DNA from: Nitrospirota bacterium
GTDB lineage: Bacteria; Nitrospirota; Thermodesulfovibrionia; Thermodesulfovibrionales; Dissulfurispiraceae
Length of the DNA stretch: 5,735 nt
Direction of reading: 5' to 3'
Assembly: GCA_013349595.1 (NCBI GenBank)
Contig: DUZI01000319.1
Location: forward strand, 1 to 5,735
In this document: positions 1-4,663 of the stretch, one piece after another
Layout of the letters: the number at the start of each line of letters is the position of its first letter
Position numbering within the stretch: position 1 is the stretch's first letter
The notes under the pieces: model-generated
What the model was told of the DNA's origin: nothing
What the model saw: the letters and a program-made list of their open reading frames with translations, nothing else
The model's database searches: none
Position numbers and translations under genes: made by a program

Positions 1-164
1 AACTCGGCAAAGACTACATCAAAAAATACCCTGATTATATTAACTCTGTAACCCTTGAAGATATTAAGAGGGTTGCACAAAAATATCTCACCAGTCAAAA
101 CTATACCCTTGTCATCACTGGAAGGCAAGACCTAATATCTTCCAAAGAAATGGAAGGCAACTAA
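1..164 (+). CDS. M16 (insulinase-like) zinc peptidase, C-terminal fragment
   Basis: This is the 3' end of a gene that begins before the window. The frame starting at base 3 gives 53 residues and stops at TAA 162-164. The stretch VTLEDIKRVAQKYL followed by YTLVITG is typical of the last part of M16-family peptidases and their processing-peptidase-like relatives: a helix with the pattern (T/S)xEDIxxVAxKYL, then a beta strand that closes the C-terminal non-catalytic half. The catalytic HxxEH motif would lie far upstream and is not seen, so activity cannot be judged. In Gram-negative bacteria such proteins are usually periplasmic or exported. The stop lies one base before the TTG start of the next gene, so the two are probably co-transcribed and may be translationally coupled. 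Confidence rests on the short tail only. Confidence 0.75.
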   Translation, partial: LGKDYIKKYPDYINSVTLEDIKRVAQKYLTSQNYTLVITGRQDLISSKEMEGN

Positions 165-165
165 T

Positions 166-1146
166 TTGTCAACAATCTCCTCAGGCATAAAGGCACTTGA
201 TTCTTATTTAGATGGCTTTTATGTTGGTGAAAATATTGTTTGGGAGATTGAATCGGCTATACCATTTCAGTATTTCATCAAAGAATTTGTCAAAAAGGCA
301 TCAGAAGACAAGGCATATATTATCTATGTCAGTTTCAATCATTCACCTCAGACAATAATCTCAATTATTCAGGCTTATGCAGATAATAACTATTTAATAC
401 TTGTTGATTGTTTTAGTTGTGGTAAAGGGAAAAAGGATGAAACCTTTCTAAGATTTTACAAAAATAGCTCACCCTTTAGAGTAATACAGATTGAAACCCC
501 TTCAGATACTCAATATTTCACATCTATAATCAATGATATTGAAGATAGATTGCCGACTGGTGCAAGGTATATCTTTGATAGCCTCACAGGAATGCAAGAC
601 CTTTGGAACGATGAGGAATTAACTTACAAGTTTTTGTGCCCACGATTATTTGACCTTGAGACAGTGGCATATTGGATACTCGAAAAAGATGCACACAGCG
701 CGACCTTCAGGGCAAATCTGAGACACATTACGCAGGTAGTATTATATTTATACACAAGACGAGACAAGATGTATATCAAGGCTCTAAAGGCAAACAACCG
801 TGAGAGAAGAGATTTATTTAAACCACACCAATTATTACTCAAATCAGGTCAGATACAGATTGAGAGTGTTGATAAAGACAAGCATTTTCTCATAGGTGAT
901 ATAGTCAAAGATTTAAGAACAAGACTAAATATTAATCAAAGAGAGCTTGCACAAAGGCTTGATGTTACACCAAGCTTTTTATCACAGATAGAAAATAATC
1001 AAATAAGCCCATCAGTCCATTCGTTGATGCAGATCTGTAAAAGCCTTAATGTAAATCCTTCTGTATTTTTTGCTGATAAAATCCCCTACAATGAAAAACC
1101 ATATGAAGTAATAAAATCTAAGGACAAAGATTTTTCCAATATGTAA
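166..1146 (+). CDS. KaiC-like domain plus XRE-family regulator; cupin end cut off by frameshift
   Basis: A cytoplasmic DNA-binding regulator of 326 residues. The TTG start is chosen because GGAAGG (152-157) sits eight bases upstream, the next in-frame Met is at residue 143, and the N-terminus already matches the family. Residues about 4-210 resemble a RecA/KaiC-type fold (SGIKALDSYLDGFYVGENIV near the start, YIFDSLTG at 135-142 as a Walker-B-like strand). The glycine-rich Walker A with GK(S/T) is missing, so ATP hydrolysis is doubtful and the domain may be a degenerate sensor. Residues about 246-305 form a clear XRE helix-turn-helix (LRTRLNINQRELAQRLDV, then PSFLSQIENN). Relatives with this layout usually continue into a C-terminal cupin. 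Here the frame ends in TAA TAA TGA, and the cupin follows in other frames. It lies directly upstream of, and in the same direction as, the glutamate-synthase-like gene, its likely target. The ligand is unknown. Confidence 0.85.
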   Translation: MSTISSGIKALDSYLDGFYVGENIVWEIESAIPFQYFIKEFVKKASEDKAYIIYVSFNHSPQTIISIIQAYADNNYLILVDCFSCGKGKKDETFLRFYKNSSPFRVIQIETPSDTQYFTSIINDIEDRLPTGARYIFDSLTGMQDLWNDEELTYKFLCPRLFDLETVAYWILEKDAHSATFRANLRHITQVVLYLYTRRDKMYIKALKANNRERRDLFKPHQLLLKSGQIQIESVDKDKHFLIGDIVKDLRTRLNINQRELAQRLDVTPSFLSQIENNQISPSVHSLMQICKSLNVNPSVFFADKIPYNEKPYEVIKSKDKDFSNM

Positions 1147-1401
1147 TAATGAAATATTTACAAGTGACAGATTTTCAGTTGCCTTGATTTCCCTCGCTCC
1201 ATGGGCAATAATAGACGGTCATATTAGTGATAACAAAAACCTGAACTTGTCTATGTCATCAAGGGTGAGATAGAAGTATCTTTTTTAAAATATGATGAAA
1301 CGCTCACAACGGGAGACAGTCTTTTTATCAAAGACAACAACCCTATAAAATGGGCAAATAAGGGAGGTGAGGAGGCGGAATTATTGATTATTTGGAAGTG
1401 A
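1147..1401 (+). pseudogene. Detached cupin domain of the upstream XRE regulator (two frameshifts)
   Basis: This stretch encodes the missing cupin end of the preceding regulator in two frames. From about 1148 to 1240 the frame beginning at 1151 (shifted by one from the main gene) reads NEIFTSDRFSVALISLAPWA and on to ISDNKN. From 1243 to the TGA at 1399-1401 the original frame of the regulator resumes with ELVYVIKGEIEVSF, then LTTGDSLFIK, and ends AELLIIWK. These are standard small beta-barrel cupin strands. Restoring one base near AAAAAC-CTGAAC (1236-1246) would make a Pro codon before Glu-Leu, as expected in the family, and removing one base near 1141-1150 would join it to the helix-turn-helix part. 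The repaired protein would be roughly 410 residues. Either the gene is truly broken or the assembly carries two small indel errors. A shortened but working regulator is also possible. Confidence 0.75.
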
Positions 1402-1453
1402 TTGTTTTAGATTTTTTTATTCAAAAAGTTGATGCTGTTTTTTTGTCTCAATC

Positions 1454-1470
1454 ATTAAGAAATACTTAAT
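1454..1470. promoter_or_regulatory. Perfect 6-bp inverted repeat, candidate operator
   Basis: ATTAAG (1454-1459), five bases, then CTTAAT (1465-1470) form a perfect inverted repeat in the 107-base gap between the regulator and the glutamate-synthase-like gene. Its size and symmetry fit binding by a dimeric XRE-type protein such as the one encoded just upstream. AT-rich DNA produces such repeats by chance, so this is a candidate only. Weak promoter-like boxes surround it: TTGTCT at 1443-1448 and TAATAA or TAATAT near 1467-1475, with spacing poorer than ideal. Confidence 0.35.
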
Positions 1471-1508
1471 AATATTTAACAAAAACTAAATTAGGGAGGA
1501 TTTAAAAA

Positions 1509-3086
1509 ATGAATCAAGGTCAAGCAAATGCAAGTTCAGCAACGGGGACAAAGAATCGTGTACCAGATCCTGCGCCTCAATCTGGAATCTGTTCAGTATG
1601 TCTTGATGGATGTCCTGCTTTGTGTGAAATTGGCAAGTCTTCATTTAGGGGGAGAGAGGTTATTTATCCATTACCCTTTGGAAAGATTACCGCAGGTGCT
1701 ACAAAACAATATCCAGTAGATTATTCACATTTAAATATACAAGGAACTTGTGTAGGTGCAGTAGGCATAGAGGCAGACCCAGATAAGGCAATATTCCCCG
1801 CCGTATCTACAGAGACGGTTTTAGGTAAAAATCACAAGATTAAATTAAGGCTCCCAATATTTACTGGTGCACTCGGCTCAACAGACATAGCAAAAGACAA
1901 CTGGGAAGGACTTGCCTCTGGTGCAGCCATATCTGGCATCATGGTGGTTATTGGTGAAAATGTAGTTGGTATGGATTCAAAGGCAGAGTTAAAGGATGGT
2001 AAGGTAGTCAAATCACCTGAATTAGAAAGAAGGGTCAAGACCTTCAAGGATTGGTATGATGGTTATGGTGCGATAATTTTGCAACAAAATGTTGAGGATA
2101 CTCGTCTATCATCTGCAGAATATGCCGTTGAAAAACTTGGCGTAGAATGTATTGAGCTAAAGTGGGGACAGGGCGCAAAAGACATTGGCGGAGAGGTCAA
2201 ACTCAAGACCCTTGATAGAGCCCTTGAATTAAAGCAAAGGGGTTATATCGTATTACCAAACCCTGAGGATCCTATTGTTCATAAATCTTACAAGGCTGGG
2301 GAGTTTAAGGAGTTTGAGAGGCATTCAAGGCTTGGCATGGTTGACCATGAAGATTTCATCAAGGCTGTTGAACATTATCGCAAAGTTGGCGCAAAGTTTG
2401 TGTCGCTTAAAACAGGCGCATACAGGATTTCAGACCTTGCAAGGGCAATAAGATTTGCCTCTGATGCAGAGATTGATTTGCTAACTATAGATGGGGCAGG
2501 CGGTGGTACAGGTATGAGTCCGTGGAGGATGATGAATGAGTGGGGGATACCAACTATATATTTACAGGCTTTAGCTTACAACTTTGCCTCCAAACTAAAG
2601 GGCAAGGGTAGATATGTGCCTGATTTGGCAATAGCAGGTGGTTTTTCCCTTGAAGACCATATATTCAAGGCGTTAGCACTTGGCGCTCCTTTCTTCAAGG
2701 CAGTATGTATGGGTAGGGCACTTATGATACCAGCCTTTGTTGGTAAAAATATTGGAAAATGGATTCAAGAAGAGAAGTTGCCACAAGAAATTAAGAAATA
2801 TGGTGATAACGCTGAAAAGATCTTTATTTCTTACGAGACCCTAAAGGCAAGATATGGAAAAGACTTCAAAAAACTCTCCCTTGGTGCAGTGGCGATGTTT
2901 ACCTTTGGTGACAGGTTAAAACTCGGTTTACAGCAACTGATGGCAGGTGCAAGAAAGTTTGACCTCAATCATTTAGATAGAAATGACCTTGTCTCCCTTA
3001 CAAAAGAATGTGCCGAGGTTACGGGCATACCTTACGTGATGGAATCAGATGCAGAAGAGGCAGAGAGGATATTATTTGGTGCATAA
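1509..3086 (+). CDS. FMN-binding glutamate-synthase-family protein
   Basis: A complete 525-residue cytoplasmic flavoprotein of the glutamate synthase central/FMN-domain family (GltB-like TIM barrel, COG0069 type), standing alone without the glutaminase domain. The ATG follows GGGAGG (1494-1499) at good spacing. Recognisable barrel motifs are KWGQGAKDIGG (218-228), LLTIDGAGGGTGMSP (324-338), LAIAGGFSLEDH (373-384) and LGAPFFKAVCMGRAL (391-405), the FMN and phosphate-binding loops of this family. The N-terminus carries Cys28, 31, 35 and 39 in the order CxxCxxxCxxxC, which could hold an iron-sulfur cluster. The canonical cysteine signature of large-subunit glutamate synthases after the barrel is not seen. 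The true substrate of these stand-alone proteins is often unknown; ferredoxin-linked transfer of ammonia to 2-oxoglutarate is one possibility. A strong terminator follows, so it is probably the last gene of its transcript and is likely controlled by the upstream XRE regulator. Confidence 0.9.
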   Translation: MNQGQANASSATGTKNRVPDPAPQSGICSVCLDGCPALCEIGKSSFRGREVIYPLPFGKITAGATKQYPVDYSHLNIQGTCVGAVGIEADPDKAIFPAVSTETVLGKNHKIKLRLPIFTGALGSTDIAKDNWEGLASGAAISGIMVVIGENVVGMDSKAELKDGKVVKSPELERRVKTFKDWYDGYGAIILQQNVEDTRLSSAEYAVEKLGVECIELKWGQGAKDIGGEVKLKTLDRALELKQRGYIVLPNPEDPIVHKSYKAGEFKEFERHSRLGMVDHEDFIKAVEHYRKVGAKFVSLKTGAYRISDLARAIRFASDAEIDLLTIDGAGGGTGMSPWRMMNEWGIPTIYLQALAYNFASKLKGKGRYVPDLAIAGGFSLEDHIFKALALGAPFFKAVCMGRALMIPAFVGKNIGKWIQEEKLPQEIKKYGDNAEKIFISYETLKARYGKDFKKLSLGAVAMFTFGDRLKLGLQQLMAGARKFDLNHLDRNDLVSLTKECAEVTGIPYVMESDAEEAERILFGA

Positions 3087-3094
3087 ATGATTAT

Positions 3095-3135
3095 AAACTA
3101 ACCTCCCCTAAGACATAAGGGGAGGTTGGTTTTTT
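3095..3135 (+). terminator. Rho-independent terminator after the glutamate-synthase-like gene
   Basis: AACCTCCCCT (3100-3109) pairs perfectly with AGGGGAGGTT (3118-3127) around an eight-base loop. The stem extends outward through one G-U pair to about 3095 and 3132, and a T run (3130-3135) follows directly. It begins nine bases after the stop codon at 3084-3086. The hdrB remnant on the other strand ends at 3134, so the hairpin sits between converging genes, but the T tract favours the plus direction. Confidence 0.9.
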
Positions 3136-3406
3136 AAATTTTTAATGGTATTCTGTTGAATTCAAAACCGAGTTCCTTATCAGACATGCCAAGTGCTAAG
3201 CCGACCAGTTGTGTGTAGTATATTACAGGTATCGAGAGAGATATATTAACTGCCTTAGCTGCAATCCTTTGATTATTTTCAAAGGCTATGCAACAGGATG
3301 GACAGGCTACAATCATAGAATCTGCCTTTCTTTGTGCAATTTCTTTTAACTTACTGCATGCAAGTTCATAAGCGATAGTCTCATCACTTGACATCATAGT
3401 AAGTCC
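3134..3406 (-). pseudogene. Truncated hdrB-type gene, C-terminal 90 codons
   Basis: The minus strand encodes the end of a heterodisulfide-reductase subunit B-like (CCG-domain) protein. It begins GLTMMSSDETIAYEL, carries the cluster motif VACPSCCIAFENNQ, and ends with the family's characteristic IPVIYYTQLVGLALGMSDKE before the stop at 3134-3136. Intact proteins are near 290 residues and bind an unusual iron-sulfur cluster through CX(n)CCG...CXXC motifs, passing electrons to a disulfide or similar acceptor. Here the CPSC motif remains, but the CC pair expected about 35 residues before it is replaced by unrelated sequence (SPIL). The same frame stays open to an ATG at 3532, but that upstream part is hydrophobic, lies inside repeat sequence and does not resemble the family. 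The gene therefore looks disrupted by the repeat element and is probably non-functional. The 5' part may lie beyond the right edge of the window if the whole block was inserted. Confidence 0.8.
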
Positions 3407-3454
3407 CAAAATCGGCGATAGAACTAAAAAGCTTAATAAAATCAGCAAGTAAGA

Positions 3455-3487
3455 TAGGAAGGGTTGGTGAGGGATTTTTATACGACA
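3455..3487 (+). repeat. Dispersed repeat copy A (diverged)
   Basis: Begins TAGGAAGGGTTGGTGAGG and ends TTTTTATACGACA. It matches repeat C (5681-5715) in the same orientation at 21 of the first 27 positions, plus the trailing CGACA. It also pairs with repeat B (3555-3590) in the opposite orientation at 22 of 27 positions. It starts about 45 bases past the hdrB break. Confidence 0.65.
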
Positions 3488-3590
3488 CCTTATAAAAGAA
3501 ATCTTGAGAAGCTTTAGCAAAAGGCATTGCATTATAAAGAATAAAGCAAAATAATCGTCAATTATAAAAATTCCGAAACAGCCCTTCCTA
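3455..3590. mobile_element. MITE or REPIN-like imperfect palindrome inside the hdrB remnant
   Basis: Repeat copies A (3455-3487) and B (3555-3590) face each other as arms of an imperfect palindrome about 136 bases long, with a spacer of about 67 bases. The arms share TAGGAAGGG, then a variable middle, then ATTTTTAT. There is no room for a transposase, so any movement would depend on an enzyme encoded elsewhere. The element lies between the hdrB break (about 3407) and the lectin gene, so it probably caused or accompanied the loss of hdrB. The spacer holds a 47-codon minus-strand ORF (3384-3527) that runs on into out-of-frame hdrB sequence, so that ORF is probably chance. The true outer edges and any target duplication are not defined. 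Confidence 0.55.
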
Positions 3591-3604
3591 GCGCTATTTT
3601 AAGG
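3544..3604 (-). repeat. Dispersed repeat copy B (inverted relative to C)
   Basis: Contains GAAACAGCCCTTCCTA then GCGCTATTTTAAGG (3575-3604), which matches the reverse complement of copy C almost base for base; a single A is missing in the middle. The flanking ATTATAAAAA (3561-3570) and AAGCAAAAT (3544-3552) also match, with a gap of about seven bases in the AT-rich part. It forms the left boundary of the 2.1-kb cargo block and the inner arm of the palindrome with copy A. Confidence 0.85.
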
Positions 3605-3769
3605 GAATATTATGCTCTATAAAAAGTTCAATTATTTCGTATATACTAATGTAAATTTATTTGTTAAAAAATAGAGAGCTAAAGTCGTTTTTGATGGCTA
3701 AGAATTACTAAAAGGGATTAGGCTAAATGTTAATTTTCAGGTCAAACAAATAAAAGGAGGTAGATTTCT
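3605..3769 (+). other. Leader region of the lectin-like gene
   Basis: AT-rich, non-coding in appearance. A TATACT hexamer (3642-3647) could serve as a -10 box, but no convincing -35 box lies 16-18 bases upstream. AAGGAGG (3754-3760) is a near-ideal ribosome-binding site nine bases before the ATG at 3770. GGCTAA occurs twice (3696-3701 and 3721-3726) and is probably insignificant. Confidence 0.5.
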
Positions 3770-4204
3770 ATGAAGTCTTCTTTTTTTTTCTCACTTATTA
3801 TGATCTTAGCTTTTGCTGTTTTATGTGAATCGTCGGAATTAATCATCAGGTATGACGATGGATCTGTTCAAAGGGTTCAGTTAAGAAGACCACCTTCAAA
3901 TATCCTTCAGATTACTATTGGCAGTGAGATTGAACCGTATTTGGGCAGGATTAATGTTATTTCAGGTTCTTATGGAATGAATTGTGGTGCCCCTTTCGGT
4001 AATAAAACGAGACATTTGGCTAATCTTTGTAACGGAAGGGATTACTGTAGTTATGTGATTAATGTTAATGTATTAGGTGATCCAGCAGTTGGATGTGCCA
4101 AAGAATATGTTGCCGAATGGAGATGTGGTTCAGGAGCCATAAGGTCTGCAAGGGTGCCTGCAGAGGCAGGTCGTGGTTCAATAATAACTTTGTCTTGTCA
4201 ATAG
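3770..4204 (+). CDS. Secreted SUEL/galactose-binding-lectin-like domain protein
   Basis: A 144-residue exported protein. The ATG at 3770 has an excellent Shine-Dalgarno site (AAGGAGG, nine-base spacing). Residues 1 to about 20 form a signal peptide (MKSS, then a hydrophobic run ending near AVLC). The Leu before Cys19 departs from a standard lipobox, so lipidation is uncertain. The mature part has six cysteines (72, 87, 93, 109, 119, 143), consistent with three disulfides. The pattern YGMNC (68-72), CNGRDYC (87-93) and GDPAVGCAKEYVAEWRC (103-119) is the signature of the SUEL (D-galactoside/L-rhamnose-binding) lectin-like fold, followed by an extra strand pair ending in Cys143. The first 50 or so mature residues are a beta-rich extension. 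The likely role is carbohydrate binding outside the cytoplasm, but sugar specificity cannot be read from sequence. It sits just inside repeat B, in the putative cargo block, and has no obvious partner gene. Confidence 0.8.
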   Translation: MKSSFFFSLIMILAFAVLCESSELIIRYDDGSVQRVQLRRPPSNILQITIGSEIEPYLGRINVISGSYGMNCGAPFGNKTRHLANLCNGRDYCSYVINVNVLGDPAVGCAKEYVAEWRCGSGAIRSARVPAEAGRGSIITLSCQ

Positions 4205-4217
4205 TTTTTTAATGATT

Positions 4218-4232
4218 TAGACAATAACTTTT
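4218..4232 (+). repeat. 15-bp direct repeat, left copy
   Basis: TAGACAATAACTTTT. It matches 14 of 15 bases of the copy at 4417-4431 in the same orientation. It lies just after the lectin-like stop codon and marks the left edge of a patch that is visibly richer in G and C than its neighbours. Confidence 0.6.
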
Positions 4233-4252
4233 ACCCAAATACAGCGATAAAG

Positions 4253-4423
4253 ATGGGGGCTCTGAAGTCAATAGCGATGTTTTGGCAGCAGTTCTTTGCA
4301 ACTAGAGCGTTAAACAGCCGTTTGAACCCGAAGGGTGAGTTTTGCGGCTGCAGCGAAAGGAGCATTAGAACTGTCAAAATGAACGAAAGAGACTTATCCT
4401 TATTGCTGGATCTCGGTAGATAA
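4253..4423 (+). CDS. Small ORF of unknown function (56 residues) in a GC-richer patch
   Basis: The ATG at 4253 opens 56 codons, ending at TAA 4421-4423. The product starts MGALKSIAMFWQQFFATRAL, contains PKGEFCGCSERSIRTVKM and ends LLLDLGR; it looks like genuine protein sequence with a CGC pair. I do not recognise the family. There is no clear ribosome-binding site before the ATG. The same frame is open upstream all the way to the TAG stop of the lectin-like gene (4202-4204), giving 72 sense codons in phase after that stop. The ORF could be a gene fragment, the 3' part of a fusion broken by the TAG, or a small protein. The opposite strand is also open here (shadow ORF rich in Leu and Ser). The patch is bounded by 15-bp direct repeats, the second of which contains its stop codon, suggesting it entered as a unit. 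Confidence 0.4.
   Translation: MGALKSIAMFWQQFFATRALNSRLNPKGEFCGCSERSIRTVKMNERDLSLLLDLGR
4315..4350 (+). other. Potential RNA hairpin within the small ORF
   Basis: CAGCCG (4315-4320) can pair with CGGCTG (4345-4350), and inside it ACCC (4326-4329) can pair with GGGT (4333-4336) across a GAA triloop. The two helices are separated by unpaired bases. No known RNA family is recognised and there is no T tract, so it is not a terminator. It may simply reflect the GC-richer coding sequence. Confidence 0.25.
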
Positions 4424-4431
4424 TAACTTTT
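4417..4431 (+). repeat. 15-bp direct repeat, right copy
   Basis: TAGATAATAACTTTT, one base different from the copy 199 bases upstream (4218-4232). It contains the TAA stop of the small ORF and runs into the possible TTG start (4430) of the membrane-protein gene. Confidence 0.6.
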
Positions 4432-4435
4432 GTTT

Positions 4436-4663
4436 ATGTATGAAATAATAGGAATTTTTATTGCCACCTTTCTAATTAACATACCCTTTGGAATTTTGAG
4501 GAAAAGGCAAAATCCTTATACCTTGATGTGGTTTTTGTATATTCATCTCCCTGTGCTAATTATCTTTTTTATGAGATCTTACACTAACACAAGCTATTTG
4601 TTTATTCCGCTTTTTATTTTTTCTGCAATGTTAGGTCAATTCATTGGGGGCAAAATATCTTGA
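4436..4663 (+). CDS. Small conserved-looking inner-membrane protein
   Basis: A protein of 75 residues from ATG 4436, or 77 if the TTG at 4430 is used. Neither start has a good ribosome-binding site (only GGTAG at 4415-4419), and an in-frame TAA at 4424-4426 rules out anything further upstream. Counting from the ATG, hydrophobic stretches at about 2-19, 29-46 and 54-72 predict two or three membrane segments, separated by the basic loop GILRKRQNPYT, which should face the cytoplasm. The order IPFGILRKRQ, then MWFLYIHLPV, then LGQFIGGKIS resembles a family of short uncharacterised membrane proteins in anaerobic bacteria; this is from memory and no function is known. Its TGA overlaps the TTG start of the dehydrogenase (TTGA at 4660-4663), so the two are translationally coupled and may act together, for example by placing the enzyme at the membrane. 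Confidence 0.7.
   Translation: MYEIIGIFIATFLINIPFGILRKRQNPYTLMWFLYIHLPVLIIFFMRSYTNTSYLFIPLFIFSAMLGQFIGGKIS

Noticed and set aside
624..842. Minus-strand ORF of 72 codons inside the regulator gene
   Set aside because: It is antisense to a well-conserved coding region, has no ribosome-binding site and resembles no family.
1409..1420. Terminator at the T run after the cupin remnant
   Set aside because: The T run at 1412-1418 has no stable hairpin before it.
1528..1719. Second plus-strand ORF at the start of the flavoenzyme gene
   Set aside because: Out-of-frame shadow of the real gene, without its own start signals.
1832..2047. Minus-strand ORF of 71 codons inside the flavoenzyme gene
   Set aside because: Antisense shadow; the plus-strand frame carries the conserved enzyme.
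3384..3527. Minus-strand 47-codon ORF (MPFAKASQDFFYKVSY...) across repeat A
   Set aside because: It looks protein-like at first, but it runs into hdrB sequence in the wrong frame and spans the junction, so it is probably chance reading of repeat DNA.
4300..4351. Integron attC site (GTTAAAC at 4309-4315 fits the GTTRRRY box)
   Set aside because: No matching RYYYAAC partner at proper distance, no symmetric attC fold and no integrase in the window.
3770..4431. Diversity-generating retroelement with the lectin-like gene as variable target
   Set aside because: No reverse transcriptase, and no template/variable repeat pair with adenine-biased differences.
4231..4482. Minus-strand 83-codon ORF over the GC-richer patch
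   Set aside because: Its Leu/Ser-rich composition is typical of an antisense shadow; the plus-strand ORF reads better, though the coding strand is not fully settled.
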